Assembly (NCBI RefSeq): GCF_002903165.1
Contig: NZ_PPSK01000004.1
Location: forward strand, 248,001 to 312,000
Origin: Halopseudomonas oceani
GTDB taxonomy: Bacteria; Pseudomonadota; Gammaproteobacteria; Pseudomonadales; Pseudomonadaceae
Direction: 5' to 3'
Length of the DNA: 64,000 bases
Below the pieces are notes generated by a model that saw nothing but the letters and a program-made list of their open reading frames with translations, searched no databases and was not told the DNA's origin. Position numbers and translations under genes: made by a program. Shown here piece by piece: positions 34,870-43,439 of this stretch (positions are counted from its first letter, which is position 1; every line of letters starts with the position of its first letter).

Positions 34870-35232
34870 TCAGACCGCCAACCCAATCTCGACCCGGTCA
34901 CCGTGCAGGCGGGCGGGCCACACTTGCAGTCGCTGGTCGGGGTATTCGATGCACTGGCCATCGGTCAGACGGAAGTGCTGCTTGTACAGCGGCGAAGCAA
35001 TCACCAGCTCACCCTTGAGCTGACCGACGATGCCTCGGCCGATCACGTTGGCGCCGGATTTGGGGTCACGGTTGGCAATGGCAAACAGCTGGTTCTCGCT
35101 CGGCAAGTGGAACAGCGCTACCTGCTCACCATCGAGCCAGGCCACCACGCCTGAGTTGGTAACCAGGTCGTCACGGGCGCACAGCGGGCGCCACTGCAGA
35201 GCGGTTTGCGAAGATGTGCTGGAACGGGTCAT
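34870..35232 (-). CDS. nirD: Nitrite reductase (NADH) small subunit NirD
   Basis: Small subunit of 120 residues with a Rieske-like fold lacking the iron-sulfur ligands, as normal for NirD (CARDDLVTNSGVVAWLDGEQVALFHLP as motifs VAWLDGEQVALFHL; DPKSGANVIGRGIVG; LTDGQCIEYPD). It forms the assimilatory reductase with NirB. Its ATG overlaps the nirB stop codon by four bases. Confidence 0.95.
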   Translation of the reverse strand: MTRSSTSSQTALQWRPLCARDDLVTNSGVVAWLDGEQVALFHLPSENQLFAIANRDPKSGANVIGRGIVGQLKGELVIASPLYKQHFRLTDGQCIEYPDQRLQVWPARLHGDRVEIGLAV

Positions 35233-37790
35233 TGCGCGGCCTCCTCGGCAACGGGAATCAGGTGCAGTTCGGAAGCCTTGACCGGGCGACGCTGGCCGCG
35301 CTCCCTGACGAAGTGAATATCCGGATCATTACGCTCGTCGTTGACGAAGGTGCGGAAGCGCTTGAGTTTCTCCGGATCACTGATGGCGTTTGCCCACTCA
35401 CACTCGTAGCGGTCAACCACCAGTTGCATCTGGCTCTCCAGCTCGGCGCCGAGGCCCAGGCTGTCGTTGATGACCACGTCCTGCAGGTACTCCAGGCCGC
35501 CTTCCAGGCTCTCGCGCCAGACCGAGGTACGTTGCAGGCGATCCGCCGTGCGCACGTAGAACATCAGGAAACGGTCGATGTACTTGATCAGCGTCGCGTC
35601 GTCGAGGTCGGTCGCGAACAGTTCGGCGTGGCGCGGACGCATGCCGCCGTTGCCAGCCACGTAGAGGTTCCAGCCCTTCTCGGTAGCGATCACGCCCACA
35701 TCTTTGCTCTGCGCCTCGGCGCATTCGCGGGTGCAACCGGACACGGCGAACTTGATCTTGTGCGGTGAACGCAGGCCCTTGTAGCGGTCTTCCAGAGTCA
35801 GCGCCATACCTACGCTGTCCTGCACACCGTAGCGGCACCAGGTGCTGCCGACACAGGACTTCACCGTACGCAGCGACTTGCCGTAGGCGTGACCGGTCTC
35901 GAAGCCCGCTTCGATCAGCTCACCCCAGATGTCCGGCAGCTGGTGCAGTTCGGCGCCAAACAGGTCGATACGCTGACCGCCGGTGATCTTGGTGTAGAGG
36001 TCATATTTCTTGGCAACCTGCCCCAGCACGATCAACTTCTCCGGCGTGATCTCCCCCCCGGCGATGCGCGGCACAATCGAGTAGGTGCCATTCTTCTGCA
36101 TGTTGGCCATGAAGGTGTCGTTGGTGTCCTGCAGCGGAATCAGGCCCGGATTGGTGATCGGCTGGTTCCAGCAGGACGCGAGAATCGACCCCACTGCCGG
36201 CTTGCAGATATCGCAGCCGTGATGACCACGACCGTGCTTGCTCAGCAGTTCTTCAAAACTCTCGATGCTCTCTACACGAACGATGCCGTAGAGCTCCTGA
36301 CGGGTGTGCGCGAAGTGCTCGCACAGGCTCTTGTCGACTTCGACGCCGCGAGCCGACAGTTCGTGCTCAAACACCTGCTTGAGCAGTGCCGCGCAACCAC
36401 CGCAACCGGTCGCCGCCTTGGTGTTGGCCTTGAGTTCACCCAGATCGGTACAGCCGGCATCGACCTGACAGCACACCGCGCCCTTGCTGACGTTGTGGCA
36501 GGAACAGATGGTCGCGGTATCGGGCAGCGCATCGGCACCCAGCGTCGGAACGCCCTCGCCCACCGGCAGAATCAAGCTGGCCGGATCGGCCGGTAGTTTG
36601 ATGCCGTTCAGGGCGTACTGCAGCAGAGTGTCGTAGTAGCTGTTGTCGCCAACCAGCACCGCACCGATCACCCGCTTGCCATCGGCCGAAACCACCAGAC
36701 GGCGATAGCTGTTGGTCACATCGTCGATATAGCGGTAACTGCGCGCCCCTTCGGTAGCGCCGTGGGCGTCGCCGATGGAGCCGACGTCGACGCCCAGCAG
36801 TTTCAGCTTGGTCGACATGTCCGCGCCGGAAAACGCCTCGTGCGGACGCCCCACCAGACTGGCTGCCAGATTGCGCGCCATGCTGTACCCCGGCGCAACC
36901 AGACCGAATACCCGGCCTTGCCAGGACGCACATTCGCCGATGGCGAAGATGGCCCGGTCATTGGTGCAGAAGCCGTCGTCGATCACCACCCCGCCCCGCT
37001 CGGCAACGGCCAACCCGGCAGAGCGCGCCAGGGTGTCCTGCGGACGAATACCGGCAGAAAACACGATCAGGTCGGTTTCCAGTGACTCGCCGTCAGCGAA
37101 GTTCATGCGGTAGGCATAGTCGTCACCAGCGACGATCTCGCTGGTCGCGCGAGACAAATGCACGCCAACGCCAAGCGCTTCAATCCGTGCTTTCAACGCG
37201 GCACCGCCGTCGTCATCCAGCTGCACCGGCATCAGCCGTGGCGCGAACTCGACCACATGCGCTTCCAGCCCCAGCGACGTGAGCGCGTTGGCGGCTTCCA
37301 GCCCGAGCAGGCCGCCACCGACCACAACGCCCCGGCGCGCACCGCTCGCCGCCGCACGAATCGCATCCAGATCATCCAACGTGCGGTAAACCAGTCGTGA
37401 GTTACCCTCAGCGCCCGGAATCGGCGGCACAAAGGGGTAGGAGCCGGTGGCCAGAATCAGTTTGTCATAGGCGATGCGGCCGTTGGCGGTGACCACCTCT
37501 TGCTGCGCGCGGTCGATCTCGAGCACCGCTTCATGCAAATGTGCCTGCACGCCGTGCTCGCTGTAATAGTCCGCAGCGCAGAGCGCCAGCGACTCGGCAT
37601 CACGCCCACCGAAGTACTCCGACAGATGGACACGGTCATACGCCCGCTGGCGCTCTTCGCCGAACACGTGCACCTGATAATGGGCAAGTGCACCCTGCTC
37701 GACGAGCTGCTCGATGCAATGGTGTCCCACCATGCCATTGCCGATGATGATCAGCGTTTCTTTCTTGATTGGGGCAACGAACGCATTCAT
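35229..37790 (-). CDS. nirB: Nitrite reductase (NADH) large subunit NirB
   Basis: Cytoplasmic assimilatory nitrite reductase of 853 residues, reducing nitrite to ammonium with NADH. In order: FAD and NADH binding domain (IIGNGMVGHHCIE at 15-27; LGVDVGSIGDAHG), a [2Fe-2S] BFD-like unit (CSCHN, then CGGCAALL), and the sulfite-reductase-like siroheme/[4Fe-4S] domain (SCVGSTWCRYG, then SGCTRECAEAQ). Length is normal. Transcription is likely from the sigma-54 promoter at 37969-37984 through a leader with a terminator. No nitrate reductase gene follows in this window. Confidence 0.97.
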   Translation of the reverse strand: MNAFVAPIKKETLIIIGNGMVGHHCIEQLVEQGALAHYQVHVFGEERQRAYDRVHLSEYFGGRDAESLALCAADYYSEHGVQAHLHEAVLEIDRAQQEVVTANGRIAYDKLILATGSYPFVPPIPGAEGNSRLVYRTLDDLDAIRAAASGARRGVVVGGGLLGLEAANALTSLGLEAHVVEFAPRLMPVQLDDDGGAALKARIEALGVGVHLSRATSEIVAGDDYAYRMNFADGESLETDLIVFSAGIRPQDTLARSAGLAVAERGGVVIDDGFCTNDRAIFAIGECASWQGRVFGLVAPGYSMARNLAASLVGRPHEAFSGADMSTKLKLLGVDVGSIGDAHGATEGARSYRYIDDVTNSYRRLVVSADGKRVIGAVLVGDNSYYDTLLQYALNGIKLPADPASLILPVGEGVPTLGADALPDTATICSCHNVSKGAVCCQVDAGCTDLGELKANTKAATGCGGCAALLKQVFEHELSARGVEVDKSLCEHFAHTRQELYGIVRVESIESFEELLSKHGRGHHGCDICKPAVGSILASCWNQPITNPGLIPLQDTNDTFMANMQKNGTYSIVPRIAGGEITPEKLIVLGQVAKKYDLYTKITGGQRIDLFGAELHQLPDIWGELIEAGFETGHAYGKSLRTVKSCVGSTWCRYGVQDSVGMALTLEDRYKGLRSPHKIKFAVSGCTRECAEAQSKDVGVIATEKGWNLYVAGNGGMRPRHAELFATDLDDATLIKYIDRFLMFYVRTADRLQRTSVWRESLEGGLEYLQDVVINDSLGLGAELESQMQLVVDRYECEWANAISDPEKLKRFRTFVNDERNDPDIHFVRERGQRRPVKASELHLIPVAEEAAQ

Positions 37791-37830
37791 GGCCTGTCCT
37801 CAGTCACGGGTCCGCGGTTACGCAGACAAC

Positions 37831-37870
37831 AAAAAAGGCGCCTGCAACTGTCTCCAGTTGCAGGCGCCTT
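37831..37870 (-). promoter_or_regulatory. Intrinsic terminator in the nirB leader (attenuator)
   Basis: A perfect 16-base stem (AAGGCGCCTGCAACTG and its complement) with a GAGA loop on the minus-strand RNA, followed by TTTTTTG, lies 40 bases before the nirB ATG and downstream of the only good promoter. It would stop nirB transcription unless antiterminated. An upstream GCAGGCG in the leader (37917-37923) can pair with the 5' arm (37860-37866) as an alternative structure. Confidence 0.8.
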
Positions 37871-37968
37871 TGCCTTTGATTCTCAGATTGTGCTGCTCGG
37901 ATCTGACGCTGTTTAACGCCTGCCCGAGCAATAAGCCTGGCTGTCATAGCTGGCTGTAAAACCCCGCA

Positions 37969-37984
37969 AGCAACCGCCGTGCCA
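37969..37984 (-). promoter_or_regulatory. Consensus sigma-54 promoter of nirB operon
   Basis: Minus strand TGGCACGGCGGTTGCT matches the consensus TGGCACG-N4-TTGCW at every specified base. Start of transcription would be near 37958, giving a leader of about 168 bases. A dyad resembling an NtrC site (TGCGTT-N5-GGTGCT on the minus strand) lies at 38003-38019. Confidence 0.85.
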
Positions 37985-38040
37985 CATCCTGAATCCGCGC
38001 CAAGCACCTATGTAACGCACTGATATTTTTAATATTTAAA

Positions 38041-38286
38041 CGAACATCTAGCGTCGTCTTGAACTATATCCGTTGCCTCTGCACGAACCAGTGCGGTGCA
38101 GTCCACTGCCACAGCGTCCGCAATGGTGCACTCAACGCTCCTCTCTTCTCGCCCGTTTGGGTGCTTGTTCAGCGCACAGCGGTGCCTAACATGCACGAGG
38201 CACAACAACAAAATGTCTCCTTTTGTTTCAATACGGAATTACGCCTTACTGGAGACGGCTCAGCACAACAACAAGAAGGAACGTAC
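38041..38286. other. Intergenic stretch upstream of SGNH hydrolase gene
   Basis: Together with the nirB leader this makes a gene-free gap of almost 500 bases. Between 38041 and 38286 the frame of the SGNH gene is open back to 38059, but there is no ribosome binding site or signal-like sequence there. I see no clear promoter, repeat or RNA gene in this part. Confidence 0.4.
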
Positions 38287-38952
38287 ATGCACACTCTGTT
38301 CAAACGCGGCCTGGCCGCACTCGCCCTTAGCGCCCTGTTCAACATTCCCGCAATGGCCAGCAATCCCGGCATCAGCCAACCGGACACTATGATTCTCGGC
38401 GATTCGATCTTTGCCCTGTCTGGAGACATTCACGAGAACCTGGAAGCCGAGCTGGACGAAAACATCGATACCTACGCCCGCTCCGGCTGCCAGCTGACCG
38501 GCGGTAACATCCTCTGTTCACGCCTCTACTCGGTTGAAAACCAGTATGCGCGGGCCGACAAGAGTGGCATTCGCACGGTGATCTTCAACGGCGGCGGTAA
38601 CGACATTCAGCTCAACAGCTGCCGTCCCTCGCTGAGCGCCTGCATGCCGTTGCTCAACGATCTGGAAAACCGCATCGCTGCGCTGGTGCAGAAGATGCGT
38701 AATGACGGCATCGAAGAGATCATCTTTCTGGGGTACTACAACGCCGTTGGCAGTGCCGAAGACCTGCACGATATCAACAACTACAGCATGAACTACAAAG
38801 CCGCCGCCTACCCCGGCATGGGCGTGAAATTTGTTGATGTACGCGCTGACTTTGCCGGCCGCGAGGCGTATTACATCACCCGCGATGGCATCCACCCGAC
38901 CGCTGCAGGCTCGCGCGTGCTGGCCGACAAGATCCTGCAAGCGCTGGATTGA
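38287..38952 (+). CDS. Secreted SGNH/GDSL-type hydrolase
   Basis: Exported protein of 221 residues: signal peptide MHTLFKRGLAALALSALFNIPAMA, then SGNH blocks MILGDSIFA (nucleophile serine), NGGGND (oxyanion N) and DGIHPTAAGS (Asp-His of the triad). Two cysteine pairs in the middle may form disulfides. Likely an extracytoplasmic esterase or lipase with unknown substrate. ATG 38287 is preceded by AAGGAA. Confidence 0.87.
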   Translation: MHTLFKRGLAALALSALFNIPAMASNPGISQPDTMILGDSIFALSGDIHENLEAELDENIDTYARSGCQLTGGNILCSRLYSVENQYARADKSGIRTVIFNGGGNDIQLNSCRPSLSACMPLLNDLENRIAALVQKMRNDGIEEIIFLGYYNAVGSAEDLHDINNYSMNYKAAAYPGMGVKFVDVRADFAGREAYYITRDGIHPTAAGSRVLADKILQALD

Positions 38953-38975
38953 TGTTTCGGGAGGGCCGGGGCGCC

Positions 38976-38995
38976 GGACACGACCTGTCGTGTTC
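38976..38995. repeat. Short inverted repeat after SGNH gene
   Basis: GGACACGAC / GTCGTGTTC forms a 9-base hairpin with one G-T pair, about 25 bases after the SGNH stop. It shares the GGACACG core with the larger palindrome 28 bases further on. Confidence 0.5.
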
Positions 38996-39006
38996 CTACT
39001 GCGCCT

Positions 39007-39055
39007 GGGTCTCCTTTCAAACGCGGACACGGCATGCCGTGTCCGCTTGAGACCC
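39007..39055. repeat. Long palindrome (REP-like or terminator)
   Basis: A perfect 24-base palindrome (39023-39046, half-site GCGGACACGGCA) is nested in an outer inverted repeat (GGGTCTC and GAGACCC). There is no T-tract. It lies between two plus-strand genes and may be an extragenic palindromic element or a terminator/processing hairpin. Confidence 0.6.
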
Positions 39056-39113
39056 GCCGCCTTGGCGCTCATAATGCTCGGCCCGCCCTCCTTGTTAATC
39101 TGCAGGCCTTCGC

Positions 39114-40967
39114 ATGTTCCGCTGGTTCGAAAACCGTCTTGATCCGTTTCCCCTTGAAGAGCTGAGCGAGCCCCCGCGCAAGCTGCTGCCTTTCTGCCTG
39201 CACTTCACCCGCGGCGCCTGGCCCTACATCATCATCGCCTCGGTCCTGATGGCCGGTATCGCCATCACCGAAGTGTGGCTGTTCGGTTTTCTCGGCAATA
39301 TCGTTGACTGGCTGTCGGCGCAGACACGCGAAACCTTTCTGCAGAACGAGGGCTGGAAGCTGGCCGGCATGGCGTTCATTGTGCTGGTCGCACTGCCGAC
39401 GCTGATCTTCTTCAACAGCCTGACCACCCATCAAACGCTGATGGGTAACTACCCGATGCGCATTCGCTGGCTGGTGCACCGCTACCTGCTCAAACAATCG
39501 ATGGCGTTCTATCAGGATGAGTTCGCCGGCCGAATTGCCACCAAGCTGATGCAAACAGCACTGGCCGTGCGTGAGTGCGTGATCAAGCTGATCGATGTCC
39601 TGAATTACATCGCCGTCTACTTCATCGGCACGCTGGTACTGGTCGGCATGGCCGACTGGCGTCTGACCCTGCCGATGCTGGCCTGGCTGGCCGGCTACAT
39701 CCTGTTGATGCGCCACTACATTCCGATATTGGGTCAGGTCGCCAGCGTACAGGCCGACGCCCGCTCGGTAATGACCGGGCGGATTGTCGACAGCTACACT
39801 AATATTCAGACCGTCAAGCTGTTCTCCCACGCCCGGCGCGAGTCCGATTATGCGCGCGAGGGCATGAACGAATTCATGGTCACCGTGTACAAGCAGATGC
39901 GGCTGGTCACGACCCTCTACACCCTGCTGTACATCCTCAACGCGCTGTTGCTGCTGGGTGTGGCCGGAACGGCACTGTGGCTATGGGTGCAGGGCACCAT
40001 CAGCGTCGGCGCTGTCGCTGTCGCGGTGGGCTTGGTACTGCGTCTATGGGGCATGTCGCAGTGGATCATGTGGGAGTTATCGGCGCTGTTCGAAAACATC
40101 GGCACCGTGCAGGACGGCATCAACTCGATTTCGCGGCCCCAGGTGGTCAACGACCTATCGGCTGCCCAGCCGCTGCGCGTAACGCAGGGTGACATCCGCT
40201 TTGAGGCCGTGGAGTTTCACTACGGCAAGGGTGGCGGCGTGATGGATCACCTCAACCTGCATATCCGACCCGGCGAGAAGATCGGCCTGGTCGGCCGCTC
40301 CGGTGCCGGTAAATCGACCCTGGTCAACCTGCTGCTGCGCTTCTATGACGTTGAGGCCGGGCGCATCATGATCGATGGTCAGAACATCGCCGAGGTCCAG
40401 CAGGACAGCCTGCGTGAACACATCGGTATGGTCACCCAGGATACCTCGCTGCTGCACCGTTCGGTGCGCGACAACATCCTCTACGGTCGCCCTGATGCGG
40501 ATGAGCAAATGATGCTTAACGCCGCTCGTAACGCCGAGGCAGATCAGTTCATCGCCGGCCTGGAGGACGCCAAAGGTCGCTTCGGCTTCGACGCCCACGT
40601 CGGTGAGCGCGGCGTCAAGCTGTCCGGTGGCCAGCGCCAGCGCATCGCCATTGCCCGGGTCATGCTCAAGGATGCGCCGATCCTGATTCTCGATGAGGCT
40701 ACCTCGGCGCTAGACTCGGACGTCGAAGCGGCCATCCAGGAAAACCTGAACCGGCTGATGGACGGCAAGACCGTCATCGCCATCGCCCACCGCCTGTCGA
40801 CCATCGCGCAGATGGATCGGCTGGTGGTCATGGAGCAGGGCAAGATCATCGAGCAGGGCTCCCACGCCGAGCTGATCGCTCACGACGGTGTCTACGCCCG
40901 CCTCTGGGCACGGCAGTCTGGTGGGTTTATTGGTGAGGAGCTGGAGGAAGCTAGCGAGCCGGTCTAA
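39114..40967 (+). CDS. ABC transporter, fused permease and ATPase
   Basis: Half-transporter of 617 residues, exporter type. A six-helix membrane domain (about 40-330) is followed by an ATPase (about 355-600) with Walker A GRSGAGKST, Q-loop MVTQDTSLLHRS, signature LSGGQRQRIAIARV, Walker B ILILDEATSALD and the switch histidine IAHRLSTIA. It would work as a homodimer. The substrate (lipid, peptide or drug) cannot be told. Single-gene unit. Confidence 0.94.
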   Translation: MFRWFENRLDPFPLEELSEPPRKLLPFCLHFTRGAWPYIIIASVLMAGIAITEVWLFGFLGNIVDWLSAQTRETFLQNEGWKLAGMAFIVLVALPTLIFFNSLTTHQTLMGNYPMRIRWLVHRYLLKQSMAFYQDEFAGRIATKLMQTALAVRECVIKLIDVLNYIAVYFIGTLVLVGMADWRLTLPMLAWLAGYILLMRHYIPILGQVASVQADARSVMTGRIVDSYTNIQTVKLFSHARRESDYAREGMNEFMVTVYKQMRLVTTLYTLLYILNALLLLGVAGTALWLWVQGTISVGAVAVAVGLVLRLWGMSQWIMWELSALFENIGTVQDGINSISRPQVVNDLSAAQPLRVTQGDIRFEAVEFHYGKGGGVMDHLNLHIRPGEKIGLVGRSGAGKSTLVNLLLRFYDVEAGRIMIDGQNIAEVQQDSLREHIGMVTQDTSLLHRSVRDNILYGRPDADEQMMLNAARNAEADQFIAGLEDAKGRFGFDAHVGERGVKLSGGQRQRIAIARVMLKDAPILILDEATSALDSDVEAAIQENLNRLMDGKTVIAIAHRLSTIAQMDRLVVMEQGKIIEQGSHAELIAHDGVYARLWARQSGGFIGEELEEASEPV

Positions 40968-41051
40968 CCGCCGTTTGATTAAAAACAGTCCGTCTGAAGT
41001 CCGCTCACCGCTTCAGAGCTTGCTTATCCGCCGTCATCAAACCAGTTGATG

Positions 41052-41069
41052 CCGCCCGCACGGGCGGCA
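41052..41069. terminator. Hairpin after ABC transporter gene
   Basis: GCCGCCCG-CA-CGGGCGGC, an 8-base GC-rich perfect stem 84 bases after the stop, without a T-tract. A -10-like TAGAAT for the next gene follows at about 41079. Confidence 0.4.
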
Positions 41070-41115
41070 ATCTGGGTCTAGAATCGGAGCAAAACAACAA
41101 CAAGGAAGATCGCAG

Positions 41116-42732
41116 ATGACGTTTCCCATGCGGGCACTTGCCCTCGCCGGGCTGTTCAGCTTGGCTCCCCTGGCCCTCGCCACCAGTTATTCCAACCCTG
41201 AAGTTATCGTCGCCTCCTCGCCGTTCAAGGGCGTTCACGGCCTAGCCGTCGACAAGCAGGGACGCCTGCTCGCCGGCAGCGTGGTTGGTAACAGCATCTA
41301 CCAGGTAGACATCGACAACGGCAGCGTCAGTACCCTGATCGGTCCAGACGACGGCCAGGCCGACGACATAGCCATTGGCCCGAACGGTGAAATGGCCTGG
41401 ACCGGCTTCTACTCCGGCCGCGTGCTGTATAGGGAAAACGATGACGCCCCGATTCAGGTGCTGGCGACCGATCTGCCCGGCATCAACTCACTGGACTTCA
41501 ACGATAAAACCGGTGCGCTCTATGCCAGCCAGGTATTTCTCGGCGATGCGCTTTGGGAGATCGACCGCAACGGCCAGCAACCGCCACGGCTGATCGCCAA
41601 GGAAATGGGCGGCTTCAACGGCTTTGAGGTCGGTGCCGATGGCTGGCTGTATGGCCCGCTCTGGTTCAAGGGGCAGGTGGTGCGCATCAACCCCGCCGAT
41701 GGCGAAATCAAGGTCATCTCCAGCGAGTTCAAGACGCCGGCTGCCGCCAACTTCGATTCCAAGGGGAACCTTTACGCCATCGACACCTTCAGCGGCCAAC
41801 TCAAGCTCATTGATCAGAGCAACGGGCAAGCCCGAGTCGTCGCCCAGCTGGACAGCGCTTTGGACAATCTGGCACTGGACGCGCAGGACAACATCTACGT
41901 CTCCAATATGGCCAACAACCGCATCACCCGGGTCAACCCGCAGACCGGCGAAGCCCGGCAGATTGTCGGCGGCGAGCTGGCCGTCCCGGCGGGGCTGACT
42001 CTGAGTGAAGACGGCAAGACCCTGTATATCGCAGACGTCTTCTCGCTACGCGCCGTCGACACCGCCAGCGGCAAGGTGACTGACCTGCGCCGCGCCCACG
42101 GTTCAGACGCCGAGTACCCAATCAACGTCGGCCTCGGCCGTGAGCGGCTGCTGGTTACCAGCTTCTCGACCGGTACCCTGCAACTGATCAGCCGCAGCGA
42201 CAACAGCACGCTGGCGATGGTGCATCATCTCAACGCCCCGTCGGCGGCCGTTGAGCTGGATGACGGCAGCATCCTGGTCAGCGAGATGGGAACCGGCAAG
42301 CTGCTGCGCCTCTCTGGCACGGACCTGAGCGATCGCAACGACGTCCTGACCGGCCTGCAGGGGCCTGTACAAATGATTCGCGCCGGCGACGGCATGGTCT
42401 ACCTGACGCAAATGAGCGGCACCCTGAGCCGCTTCAATCCAGCCACTAGCGAACTGAGCAGTATTGCCGAAGGCTTGCGCCTGCCGGAAGGACTTGCCCA
42501 GCTGCCCGACGGCCGCCTGCTGGTGGCTGAGCCGAGCGCCCAGCGCCTGCTGATTATCGACCCAGAGACCGGCCAATCCGAGGTGGCGGCCGAGCACCTG
42601 CCGTTTGGCCTCAAGCCGGGCCCGGGTATGCCGCCAACCGGTATCCCCACAGCGTTGGCAGTCGATGCGGAGGGCCACGTGTACTTCGCCTCTGACATCG
42701 ACAATGGCCTCTACCGGCTCACCCCGCAATAG
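41116..42732 (+). CDS. Secreted SMP-30/NHL-type beta-propeller protein
   Basis: Exported protein of 538 residues with a signal peptide (MTFPMRALALAGLFSLAPLALA) and about ten repeated propeller-type blades (GLAVDKQGRLLAGS, DIAIGPNGEMAWTG, NLALDAQDNIYVSNMANNRITRVN, GLAQLPDGRLLVAEP, ALAVDAEGHVYFASDIDNGLYRL, shown as short motifs). It belongs to the SMP-30/gluconolactonase/NHL repeat superfamily; length suggests two propellers. Hydrolase function is possible but not shown. Confidence 0.82.
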   Translation: MTFPMRALALAGLFSLAPLALATSYSNPEVIVASSPFKGVHGLAVDKQGRLLAGSVVGNSIYQVDIDNGSVSTLIGPDDGQADDIAIGPNGEMAWTGFYSGRVLYRENDDAPIQVLATDLPGINSLDFNDKTGALYASQVFLGDALWEIDRNGQQPPRLIAKEMGGFNGFEVGADGWLYGPLWFKGQVVRINPADGEIKVISSEFKTPAAANFDSKGNLYAIDTFSGQLKLIDQSNGQARVVAQLDSALDNLALDAQDNIYVSNMANNRITRVNPQTGEARQIVGGELAVPAGLTLSEDGKTLYIADVFSLRAVDTASGKVTDLRRAHGSDAEYPINVGLGRERLLVTSFSTGTLQLISRSDNSTLAMVHHLNAPSAAVELDDGSILVSEMGTGKLLRLSGTDLSDRNDVLTGLQGPVQMIRAGDGMVYLTQMSGTLSRFNPATSELSSIAEGLRLPEGLAQLPDGRLLVAEPSAQRLLIIDPETGQSEVAAEHLPFGLKPGPGMPPTGIPTALAVDAEGHVYFASDIDNGLYRLTPQ

Positions 42733-42736
42733 CCGC

Positions 42737-42769
42737 TGCGGGTCGGTTCTGCCCTTGAGCCGACCCGCA
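42737..42769 (+). terminator. Hairpin after SMP-30-like gene
   Basis: TGCGGGTCGG / CCGACCCGCA, a 10-base stem with a 13-base loop, four bases after the stop codon. Followed by CCAACAACCC, no T-tract. Confidence 0.5.
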
Positions 42770-42879
42770 CCAACAACCCAAACGAGCCAGTTCCTGTTTG
42801 ATGCAATGGAATTTTCTATCGCATCTTGTGGTCATTCGATTAGTGCATATTGAAATGGCTGCAAACAGGAGACATCCCG

Positions 42880-43404
42880 ATGCCTTCAACGATCAAGACG
42901 CTGTTCGTATCAACCCTTATCACCGCCGCCGCAACCACAACACCGGCCGCGCTGGCTGACACCCCCCGTAATCTCGGCTGGATCGAGCAGGGGGTGATCG
43001 AACCGGCAGACATGACCGTCAAGTTCAAACTCGACACCGGCGCCCTCACCTCGTCCATGCACGCCGAAGACATCGAACGCTTCGAGCGCGATGGTGAGCA
43101 GTGGGTTCGCTTCAAGGTGGCGCTGGAAGACGTGAAGTCGGAGGACGTCGTCAGTGAAATCTTCGAACGTCCGCTGGAGCGGGACCTGCGCGTTCGCGGC
43201 GCCGGCGGCTCGGAAGAACGCCCGGTGGTGCGGATGGATGTCTGCATCGCCGGCGAGCGATTGAATGAAGAGTTTTCGCTGCGCGACCGCAGCAACATGC
43301 ACTATCCGGTGCTGCTCGGCCGTCGCACACTGGACCGTCTGGGTAACGTCGACAGCTCACGCACGTTTACCGCCGAACCCAATTGCGTCTCCAGCAACGC
43401 CTGA
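42880..43404 (+). CDS. Exported retropepsin-like (putative ATP-dependent zinc protease family) protein
   Basis: Protein of 174 residues with signal peptide (MPSTIKTLFVSTLITAAATTTPAALA) and a retropepsin-like fold of the family named ATP-dependent zinc protease: GWIEQGVIEPADMTVKFKLDTGALTSSMHA contains the LDTGA aspartyl motif, and VLLGRRTLDRLGNVD the hydrophobic-glycine partner. Cytoplasmic relatives act with RimK; this exported form is of unknown role. AGGAGA precedes ATG 42880. Confidence 0.82.
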   Translation: MPSTIKTLFVSTLITAAATTTPAALADTPRNLGWIEQGVIEPADMTVKFKLDTGALTSSMHAEDIERFERDGEQWVRFKVALEDVKSEDVVSEIFERPLERDLRVRGAGGSEERPVVRMDVCIAGERLNEEFSLRDRSNMHYPVLLGRRTLDRLGNVDSSRTFTAEPNCVSSNA

Positions 43405-43412
43405 CCGAAAAG

Positions 43413-43439
43413 CAGCGGGCCTCACTCCGAGGCCTGCTG
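43413..43439. terminator. Bidirectional hairpin between convergent genes
   Basis: CAGCGGGCCTC / GAGGCCTGCTG: an 11-base stem with one G-T pair and a 5-base loop. It overlaps the last codons of the MocR gene and lies just after the retropepsin-like gene. Confidence 0.55.
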
